64,000 nt of DNA, from positions 62,001 through 126,000 of the forward strand of contig NZ_JANHOJ010000002.1 of the NCBI RefSeq assembly GCF_026930145.1, given 5' to 3'. The notes below the pieces were generated by a model that saw nothing but the letters and a program-made list of their open reading frames with translations, had not been told where the DNA came from and did no database searches. This DNA is from Bartonella sp. A05 (GTDB lineage Bacteria; Pseudomonadota; Alphaproteobacteria; Rhizobiales; Rhizobiaceae). Every line of letters begins with the position of its first letter. Position 1 is the first letter of the stretch. Positions 9,876-20,015 of this stretch are shown here, one piece after another. Made by a program: the position numbers and the translations under genes.

Positions 9876-9890
9876 GCTTTAAAATACACT

Positions 9891-9930
9891 AAGTAGTCGG
9901 GATACCTTCATCGGCTACTTTTTTGTTTTG
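9891..9930 (+). terminator. Rho-independent terminator after rpsR
   Basis: AAGTAGTCG pairs with CGGCTACTT (9 base pairs including one G-T) around a 12-base loop, and a TTTTGTTTTG tract follows. It should end or attenuate rpsF-rpsR transcription. The DUF2232 and rplI genes, usually in the same operon, lie beyond it and would then need read-through or another promoter. Confidence 0.75.
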
Positions 9931-10044
9931 ATAATATATCGATTGATTACCGTATGTAATTAATTTGTGACGTGCACAAAAATATATAAAATCCAGGTTG
10001 GAGCGTTATAATGCTCCTAACTGCAATGAGCAGGACAGCGATAA

Positions 10045-11025
10045 ATGGAAAATATTCGTTTTTATAAAGTAATGACCGGTATCGTGGCTGGTTTGTGTGC
10101 TGTCGTTATAGGAATGGCAATCACTAGCATAGCGCATATTGCGCCTTACCTTTCTTTTTTTCTGGGTTGCTTCATTTCACTTCCAATTTTTATCGCTGCA
10201 TTTGGTTGGGGAACATTATCTAGTTTTGTTGCCTTAATAAGCGCGACCGTTGTTCTTGGTATAGTTCATAATATCTATATCGGTCTTGGCTTTATGTTGC
10301 TGTTTTTTCTTCCTGCTCTCTACGCTTCTTGGCTCCTTGGACTTGCGCAACCAGTGCCAGAAAAAAAATCATTGATGTGGTACCCATTATCATCCGTTAT
10401 TTTTCTGTTAACCAATCTTATTGCCTTCATGTCAACCATCATTGGAGCCTATATCCAAACTGACCCGGCTACGCCTATAATTGCTAAAGAAATCACCGAA
10501 AATATAGCACAAACAATACGACAATCACAATCTATAAGAGAAACAGATATTCTTGCATTTAGTGAACTTTTAATGACACACGCAGCAACCTTAACGGCTA
10601 TTGCACTAACTGTTTACAGTTTGATTTTTCTTATAAGTAATATTTATTTTTCAATGATAACAGCTCGGTATATGAAGTGGTTGAACAGACCTCATGATGA
10701 TTGGAAGAAAACATTCCGTCTTCCGTTTTCTGGACTTATTATTTTTATTATCGCCTGCTGTGCATCAATGATTGAATTTGGTTCTATTTTTAATTTGGGC
10801 GCACGTGTTTTTACGACTGCATATACTGTCATCCTATCAATAAGCGGTCTAGCGTATCTCCATAATATGACAAAAGGAGTAAGCGGCAGGATAATTATAT
10901 TATCCCTTGTTTATATCGCTCTTTTAACTGTTGTTTTTGCTCCACCTATTTCTTTTATGATGCTTCTGATGGGGATTTGGGCAACTATTCAATATAGTAA
11001 ACAATCACGCGATGAACTTCGTTAA
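10045..11025 (+). CDS. DUF2232-family multi-pass membrane protein
   Basis: This 326-residue protein is mostly hydrophobic, with about eight predicted membrane segments from residue 10 to residue 315 and a soluble loop around 140-180. Alphaproteobacteria keep a DUF2232 protein between rpsR and rplI, and the position here matches exactly. The family has no established activity, so I assign none. ATG at 10045 is preceded by a weak GGACAG ribosome-binding site. The spacer to rplI is 24 bases. Confidence 0.82.
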   Translation: MENIRFYKVMTGIVAGLCAVVIGMAITSIAHIAPYLSFFLGCFISLPIFIAAFGWGTLSSFVALISATVVLGIVHNIYIGLGFMLLFFLPALYASWLLGLAQPVPEKKSLMWYPLSSVIFLLTNLIAFMSTIIGAYIQTDPATPIIAKEITENIAQTIRQSQSIRETDILAFSELLMTHAATLTAIALTVYSLIFLISNIYFSMITARYMKWLNRPHDDWKKTFRLPFSGLIIFIIACCASMIEFGSIFNLGARVFTTAYTVILSISGLAYLHNMTKGVSGRIIILSLVYIALLTVVFAPPISFMMLLMGIWATIQYSKQSRDELR

Positions 11026-11049
11026 ATTATTTATTCGAAAGGAAAAACT

Positions 11050-11622
11050 ATGGATATTATTTTACTTGAACGCGTCGCTCGTCTCGGTCAAATAGGTGAT
11101 ATTGTCTCTGTTAAAGATGGCCACGCACGTAACTTTCTATTACCTCAAGGTAAAGCTTTACGTGCAAATGAAGCTAATAAAAAACATTTTGAAACACAAC
11201 GTGCACAACTCGAAGCTCGTAATCTTGATCGTAAGAATGAAGCTCAAAAAATTGCTGAAAAACTTGATAGTAAATCATTTATTATCATCCGTTCAGCTGG
11301 TGAAACAGGGCAGCTTTATGGTTCCGTATCAACACGTGATATTGCAGAAACTATAACAATCGATGGCTATTCTATTGAACGAAATCAAGTTGAACTTAAT
11401 CATCCAATAAAGACCATCGGCATTCATACCATCAATATTAGCCTACACCCTGAAGTGCAAGTTTCTGTGACAATTAACATTGCACGTTCGGCCAATGAAG
11501 CGCAACGGCAAGCGGAAGGTGAAAACCTCACATCTATTGAAGCAATATATGGTATTCAGGAAGAACCATTGGCAGAAAATATTGATAACAATGATGAAAA
11601 CAGTGTCGATGATGAGGTTTAA
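11050..11622 (+). CDS. rplI: 50S ribosomal protein L9
   Basis: L9 binds 23S rRNA domain V. The N-terminal RNA-binding domain ([17 protein letters not shown], then [14 protein letters not shown]) is followed by the long helix and the C-terminal domain with [14 protein letters not shown]. At 190 residues it is longer than the ~150 of E. coli because of the acidic C-terminal tail seen in Rhizobiales. GAAAGGA sits about 8 bases before the ATG. A strong hairpin follows. Confidence 0.96.
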   Translation: MDIILLERVARLGQIGDIVSVKDGHARNFLLPQGKALRANEANKKHFETQRAQLEARNLDRKNEAQKIAEKLDSKSFIIIRSAGETGQLYGSVSTRDIAETITIDGYSIERNQVELNHPIKTIGIHTINISLHPEVQVSVTINIARSANEAQRQAEGENLTSIEAIYGIQEEPLAENIDNNDENSVDDEV

Positions 11623-11691
11623 TTAACGTTTATCCAATTGATTTAAATTGTGGTTCTTATTCATTCACCTTTTAAAATGTTAGCATCTCAT

Positions 11692-11730
11692 AAAAATACT
11701 CAGTTTAAAAATTGAGTATTTTTATAAAAA
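11692..11730 (+). terminator. Rho-independent terminator after rplI
   Basis: AAAAATACTCA pairs perfectly with TGAGTATTTTT (11 base pairs, 10-base loop), about 70 bases past the rplI stop. The 3' arm runs straight into a T-rich stretch. The symmetry makes it possibly active in both directions. Confidence 0.7.
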
Positions 11731-12308
11731 TATGTTTCTATTTAGAAGATGTTTTATATCATCAAAATTGGAACAAAAAACCGTTTCATATTCCACCCTC
11801 AAATTGAGCAAATCTCAATGCCAAGTGAAAATTTTCATGTTCATTATCTTCTAAAATGTCCAAATCATGAAGAAAAATAGCTTTATCATAACTACGAATG
11901 AGATTTGAAACTACATTATATCGAAGTACTTAAAGGGTATGCATTACGATTTTTAGAACATTTGAAACAATAAAATTCTTTCTAACATGGTGTTTTCTGT
12001 ATGAAAAAATCCCATCTTACGATATCTTAAAATTACTTTTTTCTGATATAGAAACCACTATTGCTCAAATTCACATAATGCATGTACAAGATATCATTTC
12101 TTTCTAAATAATTTGTTTGAACATTTTAAATTTATTAAATCATAAAATATAAAGAAATGTGATACATAAATGATGAATGAGTAATCAGAAGTATGTACCT
12201 TTAAAAATTACAATTGTGATTTATAAAATAGAGAAGAAATTTGTTATACTATCCTTTTAATGTACAGCACTCAATTCGTTGTCCAAGATACCAAAACGCA
12301 AAATTTCA
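11731..12308 (+). other. Long spacer before dnaB with possible decayed coding remnants
   Basis: No intact gene is recognised here. An open frame of 43 codons starts at the ATG at 11749 and stops at 11878. The same frame resumes after two stops as a ~23-codon stretch (KGYALRFLEHLKQ at its end). A third stretch (about 11995-12107, ending HIMHVQDIISF) is in another frame. The pieces read like fragments of one degraded gene, but I recognise no family. Chance open frames in AT-rich DNA are the alternative. Confidence 0.25.
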
Positions 12309-13829
12309 ATGAAAAAGACTGTTATGGAAAAAACGGACATCCTTAATTTTAATCTTTCTCAAAAAGAAGAAACTTCTTCTTTTCGACAACTACCGTATAA
12401 TATTGAAGCTGAACAAGCATTGCTTGGTGCTATTTTTATTAATAACGATGCACTTGATCGCGTTTCAGATTTTTTAAAACCAGAACACTTTTTTGAAACA
12501 TTACATCAACAAATCTTCGATGTTGTATCACAAACTATCAAAAAAGGAAAACTTGCAAATCCCGTTACCATCAAGCCCTTTATTCCAGCTGACGAAAAAA
12601 TAATCGGAGATATCACTGTATTTCATTATGTTGTTCGTTTAGCTAAAGAAGCGGTTACTGTCATTAATTCTGAAGATTATGGCCGAGTGATCTATGATCT
12701 TTTTATTCGACGATCCTTGATTGATCTTGGAACTCAAGTTGTTAATACAGCCTTTGATGCCCCTATTGAACTAACACCAGCTCAACAAATTGAAACGATC
12801 GAACGTAATTTGTTTGGATTGGCAGAAAAGGGAAAATATGGCGGCGGTTTTGAAAGTTTTGAGGAAGCTGTTAAAAAAGCCATCGATATGGCAGGAGCGG
12901 CCAAAAAACGATCTTCACGATTATCAGGTATAGCAACACACATTAAAACGCTTGATGAAAAAATGGGAGGTTTACAACCATCTGACTTGATTATCCTTGC
13001 TGGGCGCCCTGGTATGGGAAAAACCTCACTGGCTACCAATATCGCTTTTAATATTGCTAATGCTTATAGGCGTATTGCCAAAACAGAAGATTCGTCGCAA
13101 GAAAATGAAGGAGGCATTGTTGGATTCTTCTCTCTTGAAATGTCGTCAGAGCAGCTTGCAACACGTATTATTTCTGAACAAACAGAGGTCTCTTCTTCTG
13201 AAATTCGACGTGGGAATATTTCAGAAGAGCAATTTGCAAAATTATTGCGCTCAATGAAACAGCTACAGGAAGCGCCACTTTATATCGACCAAACGGGTGG
13301 TATATCAATTACTCAATTAGCTGCACGCGCACGCCGTTTAAAACGGCAACATGGTTTGGATGTCTTGATTATTGATTATATACAATTAATGACAAGCAAT
13401 TCAAAGCGTTCATCTGAAAATCGTGTTCAAGAAATCACCGAAATTACTACGGGACTAAAAGCTTTAGCGAAAGAGCTGAATGTTCCCATTATTGCTCTTT
13501 CACAGCTTTCGCGTCAAGTTGAAAGCCGAACAGATAAACGTCCACAGCTATCAGACTTACGCGAATCAGGTTCAATTGAGCAGGATGCTGACGTCGTTCT
13601 TTTTGTATATCGTGAAGAATATTACCTCAAAAACGAAGAACCCAAAATAGGAAGCGCTGAACATCTCAAATGGCAAGCCACAATGGATGAAGTTTTTGGG
13701 AAGGCTGATATTATTATCGCCAAACAACGCCATGGACCAACAGGAACAGTTCGTCTTTGCTTTCAATCAGAATTTACACGTTTTAGTGATCTGGCAGAAA
13801 ATGATTATCTTCCAGAGCAATTTGGTTAA
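12309..13829 (+). CDS. dnaB: Replicative DNA helicase DnaB
   Basis: DnaB is the hexameric 5'-3' fork helicase. The N-terminal DnaG-interacting domain (YNIEAEQALLGAIF) covers roughly residues 25-130. The RecA-like C-terminal domain has Walker A GRPGMGKT (about 232-239), SLEMSSEQL, Walker B LIIDYIQLM and the SQLSRQVE / LRESGSIEQDAD motifs. I start at the ATG at 12309. An in-frame TTG at 12279 and an ATG at 12324 are alternatives, and none has a strong ribosome-binding site. It is followed 6 bases later by radA. Confidence 0.96.
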   Translation: MKKTVMEKTDILNFNLSQKEETSSFRQLPYNIEAEQALLGAIFINNDALDRVSDFLKPEHFFETLHQQIFDVVSQTIKKGKLANPVTIKPFIPADEKIIGDITVFHYVVRLAKEAVTVINSEDYGRVIYDLFIRRSLIDLGTQVVNTAFDAPIELTPAQQIETIERNLFGLAEKGKYGGGFESFEEAVKKAIDMAGAAKKRSSRLSGIATHIKTLDEKMGGLQPSDLIILAGRPGMGKTSLATNIAFNIANAYRRIAKTEDSSQENEGGIVGFFSLEMSSEQLATRIISEQTEVSSSEIRRGNISEEQFAKLLRSMKQLQEAPLYIDQTGGISITQLAARARRLKRQHGLDVLIIDYIQLMTSNSKRSSENRVQEITEITTGLKALAKELNVPIIALSQLSRQVESRTDKRPQLSDLRESGSIEQDADVVLFVYREEYYLKNEEPKIGSAEHLKWQATMDEVFGKADIIIAKQRHGPTGTVRLCFQSEFTRFSDLAENDYLPEQFG

Positions 13830-13835
13830 ACGACT

Positions 13836-15230
13836 ATGGCACGCAATCGTATTCAATTTATCTGCCAAAGTTGTAGTACAACCCATTCACGTTGGGCGGG
13901 TAAATGTAATTCATGCGGAGAATGGAACTCTCTGATCGAAGAAGGTACAAATAGCGGTATCGGCAGCGGCCCGATGCAAAGCACACGTAAGGGGCGTGTG
14001 ATTCCATTGACTTCTCTTTCTGGAAATAGTGAAGATGCCCCGCGCATTTATTCTGGCATTTCTGAACTTGATCGTGTTACTGGCGGTGGCTTTGTTCGTG
14101 GATCTGCACTACTTGTTGGTGGCGATCCGGGAATTGGGAAATCAACACTCCTTACACAAACAGCAGCCGCCTTATCGCGAAAAGGACATCGTGTTATCTA
14201 TGTTTCAGGTGAAGAAGCGATTGCACAAATCCGCTTACGTGCACAAAGACTTGGTGCAACGAATACAGAAGTTAAGCTCGCTGCTGAAACCAATGTTGAA
14301 GATATTCTTGCAACATTAAATGAACATAAAAAACTTGATATGGTCATTATTGATTCAATTCAAACCCTATGGTCAAATGCAGCTGATTCAGCGCCTGGAA
14401 CTGTGACGCAAGTGCGCATTGGTGCTCAAGCAATAATTCGCTTTGCAAAAAAAACAGGTGCAGCCGTTGTTCTTGTCGGTCACGTTACAAAAGATGGACA
14501 AATAGCAGGCCCTCGCGTTGTTGAACATATGGTTGATGGCGTTCTTTATTTTGAAGGCGAAGGCGGTCATCATTATCGGATCCTAAGAACTGTGAAAAAT
14601 CGCTTCGGACCGACCGATGAAATTGGCGTTTTTGAAATGTCTGATAAAGGATTACGAGAGGTTGCGAACCCATCTGAACTCTTTTTAGGTGAACGTAATG
14701 AAAAAGCCCCGGGAACTGCTGTATTTGCAGGAATGGAAGGGACACGTCCTATATTAGTAGAAATTCAAGCACTTGTTGCCCCCTCTTCACTTGGAACACC
14801 ACGACGTGCCGTTGTAGGATGGGATGGAAATCGCCTTTCAATGATTCTAGCCGTCTTAGAAGCTCACTGCGGCGTTCGTTTTGGACAACATGATGTCTAC
14901 CTTAATGTTGCAGGCGGTTACCGAATATCAGAACCCGCGGCTGATTTAGCAGTTGCGGCAGCTTTGGTATCCTCTCTTGCAAACATTCCACTTCCAACGC
15001 AGTATGTGTATTTTGGTGAAATCAGCCTTTCAGGAACAATCCGCGCTGTCACCCATTCAGGACAACGCATCAAAGAGGCAGAAAAGCTTGGTTTTCAAGG
15101 AGCTATTCAACCCGCAGCAACAACCGAAATGATAAAATCTCAAACATTTCAACAAAAAACATTCTCCGATCTTCCTGAATTGGTTGCGGCTATTGCTTCG
15201 AGTCGAAAACAACCTTTACCAAACGCATAA
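13836..15230 (+). CDS. radA: DNA repair protein RadA
   Basis: RadA is a RecA-related ATPase that drives branch migration in recombination intermediates. The zinc finger has Cys10, 13, 24 and 27. Walker A GGDPGIGKS lies at about residues 95-103. The family-specific KNRFGPTDEIG motif is in the middle and a Lon-protease-like domain without a catalytic dyad is at the C-terminus. Length 464 is typical. It lies 6 bases after dnaB, so the two are probably co-transcribed. Confidence 0.97.
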   Translation: MARNRIQFICQSCSTTHSRWAGKCNSCGEWNSLIEEGTNSGIGSGPMQSTRKGRVIPLTSLSGNSEDAPRIYSGISELDRVTGGGFVRGSALLVGGDPGIGKSTLLTQTAAALSRKGHRVIYVSGEEAIAQIRLRAQRLGATNTEVKLAAETNVEDILATLNEHKKLDMVIIDSIQTLWSNAADSAPGTVTQVRIGAQAIIRFAKKTGAAVVLVGHVTKDGQIAGPRVVEHMVDGVLYFEGEGGHHYRILRTVKNRFGPTDEIGVFEMSDKGLREVANPSELFLGERNEKAPGTAVFAGMEGTRPILVEIQALVAPSSLGTPRRAVVGWDGNRLSMILAVLEAHCGVRFGQHDVYLNVAGGYRISEPAADLAVAAALVSSLANIPLPTQYVYFGEISLSGTIRAVTHSGQRIKEAEKLGFQGAIQPAATTEMIKSQTFQQKTFSDLPELVAAIASSRKQPLPNA

Positions 15231-15355
15231 TAAGGCAATAAGAACGCTATAAAATGAACAAGAGCTTTGATATAAAAATAGAAACTGACATAACGCGAAC
15301 AATTCTACACTGATTAAAGCAGAATACAACTTTATACATAAGAAGGAATCAACAA

Positions 15356-15871
15356 ATGAGCATAACGATCCTTGATGGCATTGTCATAGCAATCGTCCTG
15401 TTCTCCTCTTTTCTAGCTATGATTCGAGGTTTTTCACGCGAAGTGCTATCGTTGATTTCTTGGGGCATTGCAGCTGTCGCTACCCTGTTTTTATTTAAAC
15501 ATGTCTTGCCATTCATTGAACAATATATCTCCAACAAAATGATTGCATTGATTGCCACATTGATTATAATTTTCATCATTTTTCTTATCATAACTTCTAT
15601 CATTGCCATGAAAATCGCCGATCTTATCATTGATAGCCGAATCGGCATGGTGGATCGTACAATCGGTTTTATTTTTGGAGCACTTCGCGGCGTATTAATC
15701 ATGGCTATCAGCATTTTGCTCGTTAACGCACTTGTCGAACCTGAAAAACAATCCGACTGGCTAAAAAATGCAAAAACAAAACCCATGTTAGATTCACTGG
15801 GTCAAAAAGTTTGGGAAATATTGCCAAAAGACCTCGATCAAGCCCTCGAAAAAGCAGAAAAATTTCTTTAA
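15356..15871 (+). CDS. cvpA: CvpA family membrane protein
   Basis: This 171-residue protein has four hydrophobic segments (about 6-24, 30-50, 62-86, 100-123) and a charged C-terminal tail, as in CvpA/colicin V production proteins. The RGFSREVLSL segment after helix 1 is typical. CvpA is needed for colicin V export in E. coli and for envelope stress tolerance elsewhere; its molecular role is unclear. AAGGA lies 8 bases before the start. purF follows about 140 bases later, the same linkage as in enterobacteria. Confidence 0.9.
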   Translation: MSITILDGIVIAIVLFSSFLAMIRGFSREVLSLISWGIAAVATLFLFKHVLPFIEQYISNKMIALIATLIIIFIIFLIITSIIAMKIADLIIDSRIGMVDRTIGFIFGALRGVLIMAISILLVNALVEPEKQSDWLKNAKTKPMLDSLGQKVWEILPKDLDQALEKAEKFL

Positions 15872-16012
15872 AATGACGTAACCGCGAATAGTAAGAATAG
15901 CAATGAAAACATACTTATACAGAATGAAGAACAATTTTTTATTAAGAAAAAATTTCAAAAACATGTGCTGTATAAGATTAATGGTTTCTCGTGTCATCTC
16001 TGAAAGAACATA

Positions 16013-17503
16013 ATGACAAAAATCGATATCCCCTGCCCGAAATTCTCATTTGATGAAGATACCCTGCATGAAGAATGTGGGGTGTTTGCTATCCTTGGAC
16101 ACGAAGATGCTGCAACATTAACAGCTCTCGGATTACATGCGCTCCAACATCGTGGGCAAGAAGCTGCTGGAATTGTTTCTTATCACAACAAAATGTTTCA
16201 TCAAGAAAAACATCTGGGTCTTGTCGGAGACCACTATACAAATCCTACAACACTTGCCCGTTTACCGGGAGATCGAGCTATTGGACACACCCGCTATTCA
16301 ACAACTGGAGAAGTAGCATTACGCAATGTACAGCCTCTTTTTGCTGAATTAAAAGCCGGAGGTATTGCTATTGCGCATAATGGAAACCTAACGAATGGTT
16401 TGACCTTACGCCGTGACTTAATTGCCTCCGGTGCTATCTGCCAATCCACATCGGACTCAGAAGTCTTTCTTCACCTCATTGCTCGCTCCCGGCATGAATC
16501 CTCTTCTGATCGATTTGTTGACGCTATTCGACAAGTGGAAGGTGGATATGCTATGCTTGCGTTAACACGCACAAAACTCATTGCTGCACGTGATCCAGTA
16601 GGTATTCGGCCACTCGTGATGGGTGAACTTGATGGAAAACCAATCTTTTGTTCAGAGACCTGCGCGCTTGATATCATTGGAGCAAAATATATCCGCGATG
16701 TCAAAAACGGTGAAATCATCATATGTGAAATACAAAAAAATGGTGAAATCACTACAAAAACTATCACACCAGAAATAGAAAAGCCAGAAAGGCTTTGCCT
16801 TTTTGAATATGTTTATTTTGCTCGTCCTGATTCAATCGTTGGGGGGCGAAGCGTTTATACGGTTCGTAAAAATATGGGTATCCATTTAGCGCAGGAAGCA
16901 CCATGTAATGGTGATGTTGTGGTTCCTGTTCCTGATGGAGGCACACCTTCTGCAATTGGTTATGCGCAAGAAATTGGAATTCCTTTTGAGCTTGGCATTA
17001 TTCGTAATCATTATGTTGGTCGCACCTTTATCGAACCAACCCAACAAATTCGTGCATTTGGTGTTAAATTAAAGCATTCTGCAAACCGACCTATTATCGA
17101 AGGAAAACGCGTTATTTTGGTAGACGACTCCATTGTACGTGGAACGACATCCGTCAAAATTGTACAAATGCTTCGCGATGCAGGAGCCAAAGAAGTCCAT
17201 ATGCGTATTTCTAGCCCAATGATTTTCTATCCTGACTTCTATGGCATTGATACACCTCAAATTGAAAATCTCTTAGCGAATAAATATCCAAACTTAAAAT
17301 CTATGTGCAATTTTATTGGAGCGGATTCATTAGAGTTTCTTTCAACGGATGGCTTATATCTTGCTATCATAGGAGAAAAGCGAAACAATTCTGCCCCACA
17401 ATTTACTGATCATTATTTCACAGGCGATTATCCTACACATCTTACCGATCAAGAAATGACCCCTAAGGTTCATAAATTATCTGTCCTTAAAACCAGAGAT
17501 TAA
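16013..17503 (+). CDS. purF: Amidophosphoribosyltransferase PurF
   Basis: PurF makes 5-phosphoribosylamine from PRPP and glutamine, the first committed step of purine synthesis. A 21-residue propeptide precedes Cys22 in EECGVFAI, the N-terminal nucleophile after processing. HALQHRGQEAAGI and the Ntn glutaminase domain follow to about residue 250. The phosphoribosyltransferase domain carries VILVDDSIVRGTT, the PRPP motif. Length 496 fits the family. An SDR gene follows after 2 bases. Confidence 0.97.
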   Translation: MTKIDIPCPKFSFDEDTLHEECGVFAILGHEDAATLTALGLHALQHRGQEAAGIVSYHNKMFHQEKHLGLVGDHYTNPTTLARLPGDRAIGHTRYSTTGEVALRNVQPLFAELKAGGIAIAHNGNLTNGLTLRRDLIASGAICQSTSDSEVFLHLIARSRHESSSDRFVDAIRQVEGGYAMLALTRTKLIAARDPVGIRPLVMGELDGKPIFCSETCALDIIGAKYIRDVKNGEIIICEIQKNGEITTKTITPEIEKPERLCLFEYVYFARPDSIVGGRSVYTVRKNMGIHLAQEAPCNGDVVVPVPDGGTPSAIGYAQEIGIPFELGIIRNHYVGRTFIEPTQQIRAFGVKLKHSANRPIIEGKRVILVDDSIVRGTTSVKIVQMLRDAGAKEVHMRISSPMIFYPDFYGIDTPQIENLLANKYPNLKSMCNFIGADSLEFLSTDGLYLAIIGEKRNNSAPQFTDHYFTGDYPTHLTDQEMTPKVHKLSVLKTRD

Positions 17504-17505
17504 GA

Positions 17506-18255
17506 ATGAAACAATTGGATTTTGATCTTTCTGGACGTGTTGCGTTAGTCACGGGCGCTTCTAGAGGAATTGGTTATCATTTAGCGTTAGAGCTTGCAGC
17601 ACGCGGTGCTCATATTATCGCCGTTGCACGAACAATTAGTGGGTTAACTGCACTTGATAATAAAATCCGAGAAAAAGGTGCTTCAGCAACGCTCATGCCA
17701 CTTGACCTATATCATCTGGAAAACATTGATGCTCTCGGTATTTCAATCGCCGAACACTGGAAAAAACTTGATATTATAGTCGCAAATGCCGGAATTCTTG
17801 GAACAATCTCACCAATAGCTCATATTGAAAATGAGACATTTCAAGAAGTTTTTCAAGTGAATCTCATTAGCCAATGGCGCTTAATGAAAACAGTTGAACC
17901 CTTATTGCGCAAATCTAATGCCGGACGAGCTATTTTGCTATCATCAAGCGTTGCTCACTCTGCGCGCGCTTTCTGGGGACCTTATGCCGCTTCTAAAGCA
18001 GCTTTGGAAATTCTTGCTCGCTGTTGGGCAGAAGAACTCAAGCAAACACATATTAAAGTTAACTGTGTTAACCCCGGTGCAACACGTACCGCAATGCGCG
18101 CGCAAGCCCTGCCTTATGAAGACCCTCAGACCTTACCTTTACCACAACAAATTGCTAAAAAAATAGTACATCTATCATCACCCAACTTAAAAGAGACAGG
18201 AAAGCTTTTTGATGTCAAAAAAAATCGGTTCATGAATTATCATATACCCGATTAA
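17506..18255 (+). CDS. Short-chain dehydrogenase/reductase
   Basis: This is a 249-residue Rossmann-fold oxidoreductase. It has the cofactor motif TGASRGIG (about residues 17-24), NAG (about 91-93), and the catalytic Ser in LLSSSVAH with YxxxK in YAASKAA. The TGASRGIG form and the lack of an acidic residue after strand 2 suggest NADP(H), as an inference. The substrate is unknown. It starts 2 bases after purF, an arrangement I believe is shared by related Rhizobiales, so it is probably co-expressed with purF. Confidence 0.9.
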   Translation: MKQLDFDLSGRVALVTGASRGIGYHLALELAARGAHIIAVARTISGLTALDNKIREKGASATLMPLDLYHLENIDALGISIAEHWKKLDIIVANAGILGTISPIAHIENETFQEVFQVNLISQWRLMKTVEPLLRKSNAGRAILLSSSVAHSARAFWGPYAASKAALEILARCWAEELKQTHIKVNCVNPGATRTAMRAQALPYEDPQTLPLPQQIAKKIVHLSSPNLKETGKLFDVKKNRFMNYHIPD

Positions 18256-18361
18256 TCATAATTATAGACATCACCAAATAAAATTAAAGTTCTCTATGTT
18301 TATATATGCATCTCACTGCAAAGGCGAACCATCTAAAAGATGGATATAGAGCCTAGGCTTC

Positions 18362-19189
18362 TTAGTCAGTTACATTTATCTTTTCTGCCTCTAAAGCAGC
18401 CCGTTTACTATAAGCTATAGCACTATAGGGTAAAAAAATCATATAACCGACAGCTGTTACTAATAAAGTATACCATGTATAAGTTGCTAAAAAACCAACA
18501 TAAATAACCATAACAAGCATATACGGTATAACAAGATCACGCCTCAATTCTCGACCAATTGTTTTTGCATTCCACACAGGCAAGCGGCTAACTAAAAGAA
18601 AAGCAACAAGCACAGTGTAAAAGCTAAAAAGCAAAGCCCAGCCCCAACAGGGTTTCAAACCAAGAGCACCTAAATAAACAGGCAATAAAAGTAATAATGC
18701 ACCTGCTGGCGCAGGAACACCAACAAAATAATTCCGCTGCCAGCTTGGTATATCAACATTATCTAACATCACATTAAAACGCGCCAATCGTAAACAACAA
18801 GCGACACAATAAACAAGTGCGGCGATCCAACCTACTTGATGAACCTCTGTCAGTAGAAAGGAATAAACAACAAGAGCAGGAGCGACACCAAAATTAATAA
18901 CATCAGCAAGCGAATCCATCTGCGCTCCAAAAGATGAAGTCCCATCAATCAAACGAGCAATACGACCATCAGCCCCATCTAAAACTGCTGCCAAAAGCAC
19001 CATAAAAATAGCCAATTCATAGCGATTCTCAAATGCCAAACGAATACCGCTCATTCCAACACAAATCGCCAAAATAGTGATAATATTCGGAATAACGTAC
19101 CGCATTGGTATCAATGAACGCCTACGATGCGCAACATCATCACTATGTCCTTCAGGATCAAAAGAAGAAAACTGCAAAGAATTTCTCAT
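18362..19189 (-). CDS. pssA: CDP-diacylglycerol--serine O-phosphatidyltransferase
   Basis: PssA makes phosphatidylserine from CDP-diacylglycerol and serine in the inner membrane. The CDP-alcohol phosphotransferase signature DG-x2-AR-x8-G-x3-D-x3-D is complete, running from Asp74 to Asp96. About seven hydrophobic segments and a ~28-residue polar N-terminus fit the membrane-integral class (275 residues). It begins 8 bases after the psd stop, so the pair makes phosphatidylethanolamine from one transcript. Confidence 0.95.
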   Translation of the reverse strand: MRNSLQFSSFDPEGHSDDVAHRRRSLIPMRYVIPNIITILAICVGMSGIRLAFENRYELAIFMVLLAAVLDGADGRIARLIDGTSSFGAQMDSLADVINFGVAPALVVYSFLLTEVHQVGWIAALVYCVACCLRLARFNVMLDNVDIPSWQRNYFVGVPAPAGALLLLLPVYLGALGLKPCWGWALLFSFYTVLVAFLLVSRLPVWNAKTIGRELRRDLVIPYMLVMVIYVGFLATYTWYTLLVTAVGYMIFLPYSAIAYSKRAALEAEKINVTD

Positions 19190-19197
19190 GACTTATC

Positions 19198-19896
19198 CTA
19201 ATCAAGTCTAAAATCAGTTATAGCTGAAGCAGCATTAAAAGAGCCTAAAACTGTTTCTCCAGCGACTGCTACCTGACCAACTGCAACACGCAACTTTATT
19301 TCCGTCGGCATATAAATATCAAGTCGAGAGCCAAAACGAATTAATCCAAAGCGTTGACCAGTGGTAACCGAATCATTTTCTTTTGACCAACAGACAATCC
19401 GACGAGCCATCAATCCTGCTATCTGTACTACACCAATTTTGCCATGTTTGCTATCAATCACCATTCCATTGCGCTCGTTAAATTGACTGGCCTTATCAAA
19501 TTCAGCATTAGAAAACTTACCTGCACGATAAATAATAGATTCTACCGTACCGCTCACAGGAATACGATTGATATGACATGAAAAAATATCCATAAACACA
19601 GAAATACGTACCATTTCTTTGTTACCCAACCCCAATTCTTCAGGCGGAATACATGGTTCAACAAACGAAATACGTCCATCGGCAGGAGACACAATTAAAT
19701 CAGCATGCATAGGCGTCACACGTTCTGGATCACGGAAAAAATATATACACCACACTGTTAAAACAAGACCGCACCAAAACAATGGGTTCCATATAAAACC
19801 AAGAACAAGTGAAATAACAAAAAATGCCATAATAAAAGGGTAGCCTTCTTTATGGATTGGGACAAAGCCATTATGGACAGATTGCACAAAACTCAT
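19198..19896 (-). CDS. psd: Phosphatidylserine decarboxylase proenzyme
   Basis: Psd decarboxylates phosphatidylserine to phosphatidylethanolamine. The 232-residue protein matches the short PSD-A class. Two N-terminal hydrophobic segments precede [16 protein letters not shown] and a C-terminal [11 protein letters not shown]. The Gly-Ser bond in the last motif is where self-cleavage would create the pyruvoyl group. It is directly upstream of pssA. Confidence 0.95.
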   Translation of the reverse strand: MSFVQSVHNGFVPIHKEGYPFIMAFFVISLVLGFIWNPLFWCGLVLTVWCIYFFRDPERVTPMHADLIVSPADGRISFVEPCIPPEELGLGNKEMVRISVFMDIFSCHINRIPVSGTVESIIYRAGKFSNAEFDKASQFNERNGMVIDSKHGKIGVVQIAGLMARRIVCWSKENDSVTTGQRFGLIRFGSRLDIYMPTEIKLRVAVGQVAVAGETVLGSFNAASAITDFRLD

Positions 19897-20015
19897 ATAA
19901 TTTCCTATTCGTAATATGATGTAACAGTTAATAAATCTTTTTGTTCCTTTCCTTCTAATGTATCTAATTAATCACTTTATATAAAGATATAAAGCGTGAT
20001 CTTATTTTCCGTAAC

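Noticed and set aside
15349-15786. A 145-codon minus-strand frame
   Set aside because: It lies entirely opposite cvpA and its translation is low-complexity Met/Ile text; cvpA has a good ribosome-binding site and family match.
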